Assembly (NCBI RefSeq): GCF_900964775.1
Contig: NC_041815.1
Coordinates: forward strand, 20,299,779-20,363,778
Length of the DNA stretch: 64,000 nt
DNA from: Scleropages formosus
Taxonomy: Eukaryota > Chordata > Actinopteri > Osteoglossiformes > Osteoglossidae
Direction: 5' to 3'
Notes under the pieces: model-generated
Told to the model about the DNA's origin: nothing
What the model saw: the letters and a program-made list of their open reading frames with translations, nothing else
Databases searched by the model: none
Made by a program: the position numbers and the translations under genes
In this document: positions 1-13,000 of the stretch, piece after piece
How positions within the stretch are numbered: the first letter of the stretch is position 1
How the letters are laid out: each line of letters begins with the position of its first letter

Positions 1-225
1 ATAGCATAGTGTCACTTGTGAAGGAGCAATATTGTGTTGATGGGGATTCCAGTTGCACCGACACACATCAGCTGCCCTCTACTCCCCCCCAAGAATGGAG
101 ACAATGTGGGCATCTGTTCTAGACTGTCCCAGAATTGTGAAGTATTAAAATTAAGAGGGTGTTTGCACAGTACAAATGGCTCTCATTGTTGGTCAATTGA
201 TCTGCCCCTGTGATCTCATCCTCAG

Positions 226-3200
226 CAGGAGGAGAGCAGCGGTCCATCCACAGTCTCTGCTCCTGGACCCTCCAAGGCCGATGCAAGCCGCAGTAGTGCC
301 TCCCTGTCAGGAGGTGGTGGGGGAGACCTAATGGGGGAGATGAGTGCCATTCTTGCAAGACGGTCAGTGTTGAAAGCCTCCGTGACTCAGTCACTCACCA
401 CTTGTGTATGACCTGTAGCAAGGCGCCAGAAAATTAACCCTCCCTCCCAACTCACCTGTGTTTGCCCCCCCAGGAGGAAAGCTGCAGATAAGGCTGAACC
501 AGCAAAGCCTCCTGTAAAAGTTGAGGAGCCCAGTAACGTAAGAAACAGTCATTAACACATTTATAATGGTATTTAGGGCTGTTGTCCAGAATGAAGAAAT
601 AATTACTTTTATCAGTGTAATAATGCAGTATAATACTGATGAGGGGTCACTTAAATAGAGATTAGCTTTGTTGTTCACGTCTGTTGACATCAATGTCAGA
701 TCTTACCACACAGCATTTGAGTTGAAAGTGCTAAATAAAGATTTGCTCAGTGAGTGTGTATATTCTATAATTCACACAGAATAAGTTCAATAGTAACAGA
801 GGTTTGTCTGTGTTTACAGGAGGACTCTGAATCTCCAGGTACATTATTTTCTAGGTCAAAGTGGTAAGTAGAAGGGAAGTTGGAGGGCTGATTTGGGATG
901 AGAATGTCAGAGTTCCATCAGGACCATGAAGTCCACCCACCGGCCCTCTCATCTGCTCTCCATAAAGCACCTTTGGCCTCACTCGCACCTCATCCCATCA
1001 GATGTTGGTATTTCACTCATTTGTCTCCAATGCCAACAATGGGCCGTGTATAATTGTTCTCATTTTACTACGTTGTGTCCAGTTTTCTGGATTGCTGTCA
1101 TATTTTGACAGCTGCACATTAAAGGCAGCAGGTAGCACAATGATTAGGAATACAGACTTTTAACCTGAAGGTTGCTGGTTCCTGTCCCAGGATGCACCCC
1201 CTCAGTTGTACCCTCAAGCAAGGTATCTCATGAGTACATCAGCTCAGCAGCATAGTATTAAATGGCAATGAAGGAAGGTTTTTTTTTTTTTTTTTTTTTT
1301 TTTCTTTTTTTCTCCCTTTCATAATACCATTTCTTCATATAGTGTAAACATATCATATCTAATTACACACTCAGTTGGACTCAACACAGCTCAATCCACA
1401 CTAGTGTAATGAGTTTCTGTTCCTTTTTACACAATTTTGTGCATATTTTTCAGAAATGTCAGAACAAGTGTTTTGTTTCTTTTAGGGGACTCGCTCAGGA
1501 GGCCATGGGAGAAAGCTGCCACTATGCCTAGGTATTGTTCCTTTCTTCAGTTTGTGTGTTTTCTGCTCACACTTTTCTTTCAGAAGTACATTTGACACTA
1601 GAAGTGCTTTGACATAACCATAAGTTTATACAGAGCCTCCTTTGAAAGTTTTGAATAAAAGCATCCACATGTGGCTGAGTGTCACAGGTTGACACTTGGC
1701 CCACAAACCTTTGTAAGAGACTCCATGTGCTGGTTTCTGCCTCTCTGTGTCCATCTCTTTATATGCCTGAGTGTCAGCCCCACTTCTAAAAGGAGAGTTA
1801 TGTGTGTTTCAAACAGGAACAACTCTATCCCCCGGGGCATGGAATCCACCTCAATTCCTTCCCCGGCCTCATTCTCCAGGTACTAAGATCCTATGTTTTC
1901 CCTTTAGCTAACTCCTCGATTTGGACTCCATCCATCACCTATTCTGCAGTCAGGGGACACTTTGTTTTTGTGTCATTTTTGGACTTTCCTCTTTTTATTT
2001 AGTTATTTTTTGTTCCAGTTTGACTGCTTCCCTGTTACTGCATCCATTATAGAGCTATGGCTTTGCACTGAAGGGAAAACTACTTTCCTCAGGATCCCCA
2101 GAACCTATGCATTCTGTTAAATGCAGGACTTTTTCCAGTCAAGCCCCAAACCACCTGATACTTCTCATTTTTTGAGATCTCAAAGCATAGATAGTTTACA
2201 TAGTTCTGTGCTAAATCATGCTGTTTATCATGTGGGAGAAAAAGGTAAAATTGAAAATAAATCTTGTCAGTCATCTGTGTTCTGGTATGTAATGTTTACA
2301 GAATATATCATCACCCAATGACATTCTCTGTCAATGCCATGCCTAGCTGTAGTTTGAATCAAAATTAATTTGGGCCTTCCTAAAAAACCCCTCTTTGAAT
2401 TGCTATTAAAATAAAACTGTCAACAGCCCCATGTTGGAATTTAATGCAAACAGGTCTTAAACAACAAGCAAACATTTAAAACCATTGGCATTTGGTGCAT
2501 GCAGAAATGTGTTTATTAGTTTAAAGTCATGGCTCAGATGTTGGCTGATTTGTATATTTCCTCTGTGGGTCCTCTGGGTGTTAGTACAGTGCTCATATTG
2601 GTTGTTTATGGAGTCTGTGTGTTCAGGGGGTCCTCCAGGTGCTGCTGTCAACTTGGTCCTCCTTAGCTTTGTTGAAGGTGAAGGGAACATTGAGGGTGCA
2701 ACAAAATGGTCTGCTTAGGGCCGGGACAAGGGAACATTCAATCAAGATTGTCCGTTTTCTGAATCCCTCATTCTGTCCTTAGGATAAAGATGGTGGGGAA
2801 CAGTAGTGATGCTGGAGCCAGTGAGGAGTCTGATATGGACAGACTTAAGCAGGTCAGTTTCATCATGACCTGAATCACTCCTGATGTCAGCATAGACAGT
2901 GTGGGTCAGCAATAACAATGTTTAATGGTAAATGACAATAATTAAAACAACATTTATCATTACTTTGGGCCACTACTTTGAATTAGTCGGGAATAAGGTG
3001 ACATCAACATTTATTTCTTGAGTTCAGGAGCTGCTGGAAGAAGTTCGCAAGGAGCTGCAGAAAGTTAAGGAAGAGATCATTGGAGGTGAGCTCTTCCTCC
3101 TTCACCCATGTCACCTTGTCATCAGTAATCCCTTTACCACCAGGGACTGGATTACTACAATGTTATGTCATTTTAAGTATCCACTTCAGAGTTTAATTCA

Positions 3201-3375
3201 AAATATTTAAAAGTATCAATTTGTGGTGACCAAAGTGCAACATAACTGAAGCAGCCTACTGGGACATTGACTGTGGTATTGTAGATGGTTTTGATGTTGG
3301 AAGTCACAATAATGCCATTTTTTTCTTCATCTCACAGCATTCATTCAGGAGCTGCAGAAGAGGGGTTCCACATAG
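226..3375 (+). CDS. vasp: Vasodilator-stimulated phosphoprotein, C-terminal exons (partial)
   Basis: 3' half of an Ena/VASP actin-filament elongation factor; earlier exons lie left of the window. Exons read by splice signals: 226-362, 474-537, 820-838 (a 19-nt microexon), 1486-1531, 1817-1879, 2783-2852, 3028-3085, 3338-3375 (stop TAG 3373-3375). Frame is kept across all junctions. The first exon carries the F-actin-binding block (LMGEMSAILARRRKA). A linker with RRPWEKAATMPR follows, matching the region of VASP that holds a kinase site. The last exons encode the tetramerising coiled coil (ELLEEVRKELQKVKEEII, then FIQELQKRGST). The end QKRGST is like VASP (RKRGSP) and unlike EVL or ENAH, so VASP is preferred. 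The exact start of the first exon could be 226 or 229 (CAGCAG). Confidence 0.9.
1124..1280 (+). repeat. Family-A tRNA-derived SINE, degenerate
   Basis: Lies in a vasp intron. It shows the family-A order: a 'gcaggtagcacaatg' head like a tRNA A box, a 'gctggttcctgtccc' B-box-like stretch, then 'accctcaagcaaggta'. The usual 3' tail is lost. Confidence 0.6.
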
Positions 3376-5180
3376 TGCTGCAGTAGCTCTGGAGAGGAGC
3401 AGAGGGAGGGACAGGTGGAGGAAATACTCCTGTTAAACCCTCCATAATGTTCTTTCCATTCTCTTTTCCCTTTCTCTCAGACACATAACTTAAAAACGGA
3501 AACAGGGAACACTTACACCCTTCTTAGCACCTACAACCCCCCAAAGAAAAAAACACAAAGGACAGTACCATTTCCACCTACAGCTGGGAACATACCAACT
3601 TTTTCTCTCTTTACTTCCCCTTTGTCTCTCGCTCAGATTCTTTCTGTCACACACTCATTTTAGAGTCACTGCTGGGAATGTCGTTCCAAACCAGTGGCGT
3701 CACCAGGCTGGAGTGTCACCCCCCCTCCCCAAATGGACCTCCTCCTGTACCAGACCATACAGAATCCTTAATAATGTTTTTTGTACTAATGTTACTCGTA
3801 AATCGTAATTCCCGTATATCACTGAATGTTAGCGACTATAAAAACACTAGCACCAATGAGAACAGTGCGGGCATGCAGACGAAACCACGTGATCGAAGCG
3901 TCATTGTAATTGGGTAATAATGACAACTCTCACCGGAGCACATTAGAAGGTTCAAAAAGTAAATTAGCACAGTTTTAGCCTTGTAGGTATAGTGATACAT
4001 GTAAGCTGGGCTTACAAAAAATGTTTAACTACAGGGATATTTTTTATAAAAAATTTCTGCTGAAATACTGCACAAAAATTTTAGACATTTTGGTGTCACT
4101 CGCTCTGATGTCACCCAGTGCAGTCCACACACCCCTCTAGTGACGCCACTGTTCCAAATGTGCACTTTTTCCTCAGTATTTCTCAGTTCCATCCCCAGGT
4201 CCACAGTACCCAGAGAGAATACGTATGATTCATGACCAACATACACTGTGTACAAATGGTTAGCTGTACAGATGCCTCTTCCTGACCTTGTACCCAAGTG
4301 CCCTCCCCATGCTGACGTCTAAGAGGGACAGCATTTAAAACTTGAAGGGCAGGGCCATGCAGATCTTTTCCGCTATGCTAGCGTCAGCAGGTGACTGGAC
4401 ATTCCTAAGATAGCCGAAGCTGAGACCTCTGTGCAGCTGCCAAACATCTCAGGGACAAGTGGTACCATGTCGGCACTGGCTGAGCAGAGAGGTCCGAGGG
4501 GTGGCCCAGTCAGACTCCCAAATGAGCCAAATCCATCCATGGTGGGCTTCTAATGCCCTCACCCTCAAAGCACTCTGTACTGTCTGCCAGCTCAGAAGGG
4601 AGAAATTAGAAAGAGCAGCAGAGTGAGACAGGCAAGGTGGGGGTAAAAGAAATGCCTCAGGAGGCCCCAGCAAGATGTCCTCTGTGAAAGAAGGGAGTGG
4701 CACATCTGTGGACCTGTGCTTGGCCAGCTGTGTGGTGAAAATTTGCAGCTGGCATGCTGTGATGTATGCGTGGGACATGCCTGTGTCGGCCCTTGTCTCC
4801 TTTCTTCTGACTGTTGCTTGTTTTCCTCAGCCAGACTAGCCAACACAGTGGTTCCCAGCTGTGCTAATCTCAGCTGTTTTCACCCGCTACAGTTCAGCTC
4901 CAGACACAGTGAGGATAGAGACTGTGACCAGATCTGATAATTGCCTTGGAGAGTGTCTCTCACTTTATATATGTATAATTTGTTGATGAGGGAAATTTTA
5001 AAATACTTGAGAGAATATTTCTATTTTAATTGAGATTACTGGTGAAAGGTGAATGGGGATTTTTTTAAGATTATTTTTGGTTTATTTCATTCGTTTTTCT
5101 ATTGGATTAGCCTTTTTACACTTAAATATTAAAAATGGCATAGAGACACTGGAGTAGAAATGGCTTTCAGTCAAATACAG
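3376..5180 (+). other. Probable vasp 3' UTR and flank
   Basis: No coding exon is recognisable. It starts right after the vasp stop and contains a hAT-like non-autonomous element at 3692-4151. No clear AATAAA lies in the first 1.7 kb; an ATTAAA near 5127 is a possible poly(A) signal. The open frames here show no family resemblance. Confidence 0.4.
3692..4151. mobile_element. Non-autonomous hAT-like DNA transposon (MITE), 460 bp
   Basis: Both ends carry the inverted repeat CAGTGGCGTCAC (left 3692-3703; right GTGACGCCACTG ending at 4151). The 8 bases outside are TTCCAAAC on the left (3684-3691) and TTCCAAAT on the right (4152-4159), an 8-bp target duplication with one mismatch, the size hAT transposases make. 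Subterminal 'gtgtcacc' motifs recur. There is no transposase frame. It lies 316 bp after the vasp stop, probably within its 3' UTR. Confidence 0.8.
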
Positions 5181-5201
5181 CTGCTTCTTGTGCTGCATCT
5201 G

Positions 5202-5202
<1 letters not shown>

Positions 5203-5245
<43 letters not shown>
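5203..5245. repeat. Poly-T run
   Basis: About 40 consecutive T. No SINE or LINE body could be recognised beside it. Confidence 0.8.
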
Positions 5246-5246
<1 letters not shown>

Positions 5247-5718
5247 TTACATAGGAGAAACTTTTAAGGTCCTTTTTGATCAGTTACCAAAATGCCATTT
5301 AGAATTTATCAACAGAAGAGGGCAGTTAGGCACTCATGGTGTGGGAAGAAGATGCTTGTGCAGAAAGGTGGAGTAAAATGACACCAAGACAATTAACCCT
5401 TTTCCTGCAATTCTACTGATAGTTTTGCCTCTCTCTGCTTGTGAATGTTGACTGTAATTGACAATCACCAGTACTGTATGGAGCATGAGTACAGAACCTG
5501 ATGAATTACAGTTGATAATGTTAAATAGATGAATTCATTTCCAGCCCATCACAGAAAAACTGAGAGGTAGGAAGCAATACAAGAGTGACAGTTGGGAGAG
5601 GCAGGACTTTTCCCAATGAGCCAGTTGGGTTTTGATTGAGCAGACTGAAGGTTGGCTTGGTGCTACAACCAAGTGACCTGAGCAGTTGACTTGCTGTTTT
5701 TGTTCTCTACCTGATACA

Positions 5719-5740
5719 TACACACACACACACACACACC
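5719..5740. repeat. (CA)n microsatellite
   Basis: A run of alternating CA units following 'gatacata'. The surrounding stretch from 5250 to 6265 holds nothing else I can recognise. Confidence 0.85.
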
Positions 5741-6269
5741 TCCTTCAGAGCCAAAATTAATAATGCTGCTGTTTTATGAATTGAGGGGAGTGAGGAATGT
5801 CCCTTCCCAAATTGGTACAGCAAAAATTGAATCATGACTAGTGAACTAATGGTCATGTTGTGACAGTATATTGACTTTTCATATTTTGAGAATGTGTCCC
5901 AGTTAAGGGCCAAATTAAAGATAAAAGGATATCGGCCATGTGGGTCTGAGTCTACAAAATGTCCAGTTGTCCTTTTGTTTCTTTGAATCTTTGTTAATGT
6001 TTGCTTAAAACAGGTATTTTTTTTCCCAGTACAAATGCACACTGTAATATGCAGCTAAAAACAATAAAAACACAACATAGAAAAAATACTGAGGATGGTG
6101 TGAGGCAGATGTGTCCAAACCAATATAGTAAAAAGGTGAGATACAGCAGTATGCAGTGTAAAATATTAAGGCAACTTACACTCAGTCTGTTAGCTGTGCT
6201 GCTCAAGGGTATGATAGCCCATAGAAAATAATAGGAATGCTGTATTCTGGTGGTCATCAATGCAAAAGA

Positions 6270-7375
6270 GGCAGTCCCTGGATTATGAACGTCCAAACAA
6301 CCCATAGTTACGAACCACCCACTTACTGACCGAAAGTTAACTTGTCACCCTTAAGTAACAATCAGATGAAAAGTTCATAATTAAGGCTATTAAGAATTTG
6401 TTACATGGAGTGGTTCATAATAACAAACGGGCGCTACTTTGCAACATGCATCAAAACATTGCGCTTCTACAGTGCTTGCGGGTGGAGCGCGTCAGCCCGA
6501 GAAAGGACAAAGACTTCCTTCTTTGCAGTCGGACTACGTTGCTGTTAAAGTGTCTCGTGTGTTACTGTATTTGGTTTTAATTTTTTGTTTTTACCCTTCT
6601 AACCATGACACCAAAGCGTAAATGTGATGCATCAAAGAAAAGTGAAACAATCACGATTGAAACTAAAGTGGAAATAAAGCGATCCGAAAAAGTGAAACAC
6701 CAACAAACATTAGAAAAGAGAACATTAAATTTTTGTTTTGCACACGCATGCACACAGACACTCTATAAATACTGTAGTTGTCACGACCACCTCACCCAGC
6801 AGCTTCACTCGGAGCACTCGGCTATAAAAGACACTTTCTCCCAGTTGCGGAATCTCGCTCGACACAATTGTCCTGCCTTCTCAAACCTACCTCGCTTTGC
6901 TCTTCCAAGTCCTGTCCCTCATCCTTCCCCAGTCTCGTTCCATGTCTCTGACAACAACCGCCTGCCTCATCCCTCGACCACAATTTTGGATCCTTGCCTC
7001 TGCTCAGTTAGCCGATCGACCAACCATCACCTGACCATGAAAATACGCCTAGTCCTTCGTTTCTGAATAAACAATCCTACACTTGGGTCCAGCCTCCTCC
7101 GTGTTCTTTGTAGTAACATTTGTCTCTGTCTCTCTTACAAATACTGTAGTTACATTTATTATTACTGTACTGTTATATTAAAGATGTTAGTGTAGCTAGA
7201 AGTTATTTAATGTTTTTATGCATAAAAAGGTACACAGTGTACTATATACTAACACAAGCATTTGACAAACTGATGTTAGATACCCACCGTACCTAACTGT
7301 TCCAACTTTTGTCACAATCCGATTTAAAGACAGACTGAGGAACGGAACTCGTTCGTAATCCGGGGACTGCCTGTA
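6270..7375 (+). mobile_element. Tigger/pogo-type DNA transposon remnant
   Basis: Inverted ends: left CAGTCCCTGGATTATGAACG from 6272, and the complement of the right end (to about 7369) reads CAGTCCCCGGATTACGAACG. From 6605 a frame opens with MTPKRKCDASKKSETITIET, the typical N-terminus of Tigger/pogo transposases before their DNA-binding domain. Similarity stops after about 40 codons. Most of the transposase is missing, and an LTR-like insertion sits inside (6773-7139). An old, inactive copy. Confidence 0.75.
6773..7139 (+). mobile_element. Solo-LTR-like fossil inside the Tigger remnant
   Basis: A 367-bp block starting TGTAGTTGTC and ending TTACA (TG...CA), flanked by the 5-bp direct repeat AATAC (6768-6772 and 7140-7144). 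Inside are a TATAAAAG box near 6823 and AATAAA at 7066-7071, in the order expected of U3-R-U5. No internal retroelement genes adjoin it, so it looks like a solo LTR fossil. Family not determined. Confidence 0.55.
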
Positions 7376-9090
7376 TATTAGATTATTGTTGCGGGGGAAA
7401 AAAACACGTGCTGCTATTCTAATAAATTGTGCCACAGTAGCACAGCAGATGACACCAATGCCTCACAGCTCCCAATTGCTTACTCTTACTGTAGGTCTGG
7501 GTCTTACTGAAGTTGTAGGGGGTTTGAATGTTTTCCCCATGTTTTCAATCCAAAGATGAAGAAGGCGATTGGTAAACCACTTCCATATTGTCCCTTGGCA
7601 CCAAAAAACATACAAGTATTTAGAGATACATTTTTTAAAACTCCCTATCAATTCTACACACTACTTGTGTAATGTACTGTATGCTTGGGAGAGAAGCACC
7701 TGCTAAATACAAAGTAGAAGTTACTTTGAGTTGAAATAAACTCTGTGGCACTGATCCCAAACCTAAAAGGACCCTTTAAGTCCAGTTTTCCACAGTCAGC
7801 CCATTAATTCAGACATGATGCTGCACAATACAACAAAGGTGTGGGATGCAGATCATTGCTATACTATAAAAATGTAATGCTAAAGAATGAAAGTGTTATA
7901 GAATGACTGCAGCTTCATGGGAATGATTTGTAGTAATACATTAAGCCCTCATTTCACATCTTCAAAAAAGAATTGCACCTGGTATTTTGAAACAAGATGT
8001 TTTTTTTTTTTTTTGTATCTGTTTTAATATATTTGGATTAGTGTACTAGTACTTTTCCTAGTTTCCTACATATTGCTCTGTAAAAATAGAATAAGGATCT
8101 TGCAACCAGGAGCACTCTGAAACATTCCTACTTGTCTACATTGTCAAGAGAGTTTTATGTCATTGAACAACAAAGAGGTTGCAAACAAGGTGGCAGAGGG
8201 CAGTGGCCTACTGAGGAGACTACTAATGATTTAATGAAGGACAGTCTGGTAAGATTTGTCAGAAATTTCAGATATTCAGAAATTAAAATTATCTTTAACA
8301 AGTAGATTTTTTTCATTGCTGTTAATTTGTCACAAGAAATAGTTTAATGTATGGTGCCATGACAGCCACATTAGTGACAAGTGTTTCACTCTCTTGTGTC
8401 ACTAAGGACGAGTCTCCCGCATGTGACTTGCTGAAAGCGAGTCCCATTCTGTTATTAGTTTTATCCTAATTTATTATTTAGTCTTAGAATCTGAGCAAGA
8501 AACCTTCTGGGAATTTGTCCTTGCCATATTGTGAAAAGAAAAAAAAAAAATACAATTAAATGTAATACATATCTAGAAGTGTATTAGAAAGAATGTGTAA
8601 GTAAAATTTTCTTACTGGGGGCACTTACAAGATTTCATACTACAGGAATCCCTCTGTTTTATGATGATTTCATCTTTACAACAAGTGTTCGTATTTATGT
8701 TCCCATGATGAGTCGTAACGTTTCGAAGCGGACACGCGCAGTGTCGCATTGTACGCTACAGAATAAGTTATTCAATAACAGTAATTCAGCTTAATAGCTT
8801 CTTCACAGGGGGCGCGTTATTCACACCTTGCGGACAAACATTGTAACTATATCCACACGGAGAAAAACGTGCACTTCGTTACATTTTCATTTTGTAGATT
8901 AGTTACCGATATATGAATCTTGTCTTGGTGGATCTTTTGGGATTTAATATTTATCGGGGGTTTAGGCATACTATTCAAACATCTGCAGCATGTAAAGGAC
9001 ACCAAAGTGAGGAAAATCATATCAGTTAATCAGTTATTGACTGTGAGGTATCATTTGGCATTAAAACGTACTGATCTGCTTTTCCGACAA
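7376..9090. other. Intergenic stretch, no gene recognised
   Basis: AT-rich DNA between vasp and akt2. At 7436-7560 there is a faint V-SINE-like start ('cacagtagcacagcagatgac...ctcacagctcc'), and near 7640-7730 a very degenerate SINE/LINE tail. From about 8700 the sequence becomes CpG-richer toward the akt2 leader. Confidence 0.4.
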
Positions 9091-9099
9091 ACCTGCAGC

Positions 9100-10000
9100 A
9101 CTGACTGCGCTCGCTGCATCTACCGCGTTATGCCGCTCGGAATTTGTCCTCGGAAGACCCTGTGTGACGTTTACTGCATCGATGGAGACCGGAAATCAAG
9201 CGCCGATGACGGCAGGAGACGAGGGCGTTAATACCGGCGCTGTAACCCTTGCTGTAAGACACGTCAGGTCGCGCTTTCCTGCGCTCGTTCACCGTCAGTT
9301 TGAACACAAGAGAAGCGCAGTGCGAGCGAGCACGCGTGCGTGCGCGCACGCATTCACGTCATTTCCTGTTTGTGTTCATGCGGAGCGGACAGGCCCTGCT
9401 GGAGTCTGGTGTTATAGGGTCAAACAGAAGGGATCGAAAGAGAAAGGGCGAAAGAAAGCAGTAAACAAAGCGGGCAGGAAAAGATGGAGGCGCGATGGTG
9501 AATGTGACGCGTCGGGAGAGAACCGAACAGTAAGTGTGAATCACAAATAAAGTGGAGGCCACAGCTAGGCGCAGTATTTTCAATTTTGTTCTTTTTTTGG
9601 AACCGGGACGGAGTGCGGACACGCCGGCGGCGGAGCTGCGGGGGGAAAAGACTAGGGCAGCCGCAGCGGCGCGTCCCGTCCGTATCGTTGTCTGAGTCAG
9701 TCAGTGTATCGTGTCTGTGAGGCGCGGGGGAAGACAAGCTGAGACAGCGACACGAGCTGCAGCGTGGGGGCTCGAGACCCGGGGCAGGTGAGAGGGGGCA
9801 TTGACCCGGGGGGGGAAGAGGAGGAGGGGGAACTGTGTGTTGGGCTCTTTTTCGGAGCGGCCGAAGCGCTCCCGGCCCCTGCTCTCTCTCCTCACTCCAC
9901 ACACTCATTATTAATACAGCTGCGGTTAATATGGAACCGAACTGACCGCCGTGTGAGCGCGCGGAGACGATACACACGACACGGTGAGGCAGGTTAAGTT
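9100..10000 (+). promoter_or_regulatory. CpG-rich akt2 promoter and probable non-coding exon 1
   Basis: GC- and CpG-dense block with no TATA box, about 3-4 kb before the akt2 start codon. A good splice donor (GGGGCAG|GTGAG) lies after 9787, and another candidate (GTAAGT) begins at 9531. The acceptor before the akt2 start-codon exon (cttcag, near 13072) needs an upstream non-coding exon, and this block is the best candidate. Long open frames here reflect base composition, not genes. Confidence 0.55.
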
Positions 10001-13000
10001 AACTCACTCAGCTGCGTGTTGTTGTGCTCCACCTCCCTCCAGCAGCCTCCCGGCCCATTTTTAACTGACATAGTGTGAATTTTTTTTTTTTAAGTTTTTT
10101 GTTTAATTTAGTAGTTTTTTTAAATAATAATAAAGTGAAATTCGGAGCCAGCCAGGCCAGGCCAGGCCGTACGTACGGAGCCCCAGTCGGTGTCACACCG
10201 TCGCTTGGCCCCCGCCTGCAGAGCCGGTAGAGCGGCGCCGTTCGCAGCAGCAGCTCGGTGCGCTGGACCGTCCTTCGTCCTTCCTGTAAAAATGATCCCC
10301 TTATGACAGGTTTCGTCATCATTCATTTATCATATTGTAGTTTATCATCAGCAGTTTTGTCGTCGTCGCTATTTTTGGTGATATTTTTCGAGTGTAAAGT
10401 TAAATATTTGCATCTCCAATAATGCGCACAGAGTTTTAATACATGATATTAAATATTAGCTTTTATGCCGTGATTTGCAGTCATAATGGCAAGACACGTC
10501 TGTTGGCTTCGGTTCCCCAACTGAGCAGCGGACCTGTGAGCCCCCGCCCCCCATGACCCCAGCAGTAAATATTACCATTATTGCACATTTAGCTTGTCCA
10601 GACTCACGTAGAAGTTGTGGTTCATGCCTTGGTGTAGCACTTGCCCTGTCCCGAATTTCTGGTCAGCAGGTGGCGTAGTGTGAAATGTTTTGCAGGCTGC
10701 TGCCAGTTTGAATCGCACTCCTGCAGAAATACCGTTGAACAAGGTAACTACTCTGAATTGCTACAGTAAGAATTCTGGGAAGTTATAATTGGTAATATAA
10801 ACTTGGCCAATATGGCAAGATGCCTTGAACAAAGGTGTCTACTAAATAAATATACCCTAGTAAGATGCTTGTTGTTGTTATCTTGCACTTTGGTTGCCAA
10901 GGAGATGAGATACTGAAGCAGAGTTTTGTGGTGGATCCTTTGCATAGCTGTAGCTGTGCAGAGTTTCCAACCAACACACAGGGCAAGAGGGAAGCAAAAC
11001 ACAGAAGCCTCCACAGATATGTTGGGCAGATGTGAAAGGTGATTCTGCTGAAGGAGACATTGTATCTGTAGTTTTTTTCCAGTCTTCTCTCTCATGAGCG
11101 GTGCATTTTAGTGGGGAGAGCAATCAATCACTTCCCTTTGCAGTTTAACATACACTATGCTTATCTTTTCTCACCTCACTTGGTCTTGTGAGCTCTGCTG
11201 CTACTTGTTTTTTCATAGCTGTGGTTAGATTCAGAGTTGGTCCTTGAATTACTCCTCAAGTTCCACGAGCAGACTCACCGGACGGCGATTTGTGGAAGCA
11301 GGAGCGCAAGGCCTTGGCTCAGTAGCATCAGGGATTGAACAGCATGTTGCATTCTCGAGGTTGACAGGTGGTTGACAAAGCTTCAAAGCATCACTAAAAT
11401 GGTAGTGGATAAAACGCTTGAATTGAGCTCACGATTATTCTCGACTGGAGCTTTCTCGATTGTATGAAATCAAGTTAAGTTGAATGTGCTCAACAGTTTC
11501 AGTATCTGTAATGTTTGGGTAAAAATGTATTTATGCATTTCCTTTTTGTCCTGAAAATGCAAAAATATTAAATTGCTTGACTTAGGATCTTTAACTTATT
11601 TCTAAATACTACTCAATTTCTAAGTATTTATTTCTTCCTAAAATATGGGCTAACATACCAATCTGAATGAAGTGGAAAAGTTTCAGCTAATTTGCCAACA
11701 CATGGCAATTGCAAACGGCAAATGCCGCCTTGAGTGGATTTCAGTTTGATAGAAAGGGTTTTTCTTTTCACCTCTCCAATACTGAAGGTTTACTAAAGTG
11801 TGTAATGCAGTCCATGAAGCTTTTATGTGCTATTAAGTAATTTACAGCGAAAAGGTGAGCTATTCAAACTTCTTATGATGCTTATATTTGGTATTCGTGA
11901 ATTTTGTGTGGTTTGCAGGGTGAAAGAAGATGTAGAAGCTGCAGGTGAGCACCAGCACCCTGGTCTTGGTTCTTTACAGGGCTTTACACAGTGTCATAAA
12001 GCAAGTGGACTCAACACATTTTGTGTTCCTATTGACCCAGGCATGTGCATGAGGTATCCTGGTTCTCTGGCGGAAGAGGCTTTCTTCCCACTCGCTTTCC
12101 GTGCCTCCCTTTGAGTTACTCTTCTTGTTGCTGCCGCTGCCAGTGCTAGGGAGTCCCTCCCTGCTCAGCTGTCTGGGTTGCTGAAATTTATGCTGCATTT
12201 ATTAATTAATTTCTTTTGTCCGGAGTGGCATGCAACTTCTAAGTGCACTTCACCAACAGAGAAACAAATGGAGACATGCACTTACGAAAGTGCGGTCAGT
12301 CTAATACTGCTATTTACGCCAGTGCACATTACAGGAGCCCCTTCCCTACTGTGTCACATTAAGCTAAGACTTTTACAGTAGCAGTAGGATGTAAAAGGTG
12401 GTAACTTAAGCATGTTTTTTCACAATTACAAAATCTACTCGCCTTCTCTGTGTAAAATACCTTTGTTTTCAAATTAAGCATTGGAGAACGTCAGTGAAGG
12501 GATCTGAAATTGACAGAACATTTAAGTTCAGAAGAATGCTTCAAAGGAATCCTGTCCCTTTTTTGCATCAGTGATGCAGGTTCCTGTATTATATTTTACG
12601 GATTAGCAGAATTTGTAAATGTGTATGAACGTTGGCAGGAAAACCAGATCGTTGACGTACAAAGAATGAATGGCTCTGGAATGAATTTTGATGGTTTTGT
12701 GCGAGCCAGCGTTCATTGGCTGAATAGAGGTTTTAATCGGTGTAGACCCCTCGGGGGTGGTGTTGTTGCAGTCGGATTCATCCGATGGAGTTGAGAAGGC
12801 AGCATCCCGAACAGGTGCTGCGCTGTCTCATTGAAAACTACTGTGATTCTTGTGTCCCCAAAGAACAGTAACCCTTAGCAACCAGTAATGTTACCACGTA
12901 CAGTCTCTTTCTTGTGTGGTTTTGTCCAGTTGGGATAACATCTGCCCCAGCCTGTTTCATTTTGTCACTTAATATGTTGCATGTATCCATTGCCTTGTGA

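Noticed and set aside
6605-7066. 153-codon open frame starting MTPKRK
   Set aside because: It starts as Tigger transposase but runs into the inserted LTR-like block, so it is a chance fusion of two fossils and not a gene.
8640-8900. Possible transposon starting 'tacaggaatccctctgtttt'
   Set aside because: Resembles a Tigger-type end only loosely, and I found no matching inverted end.
9359-9977. Long minus-strand open frames in the GC-rich block
   Set aside because: Low-complexity Pro/Arg-rich translations of a CpG-rich leader. The akt2 exon arrangement explains the region.
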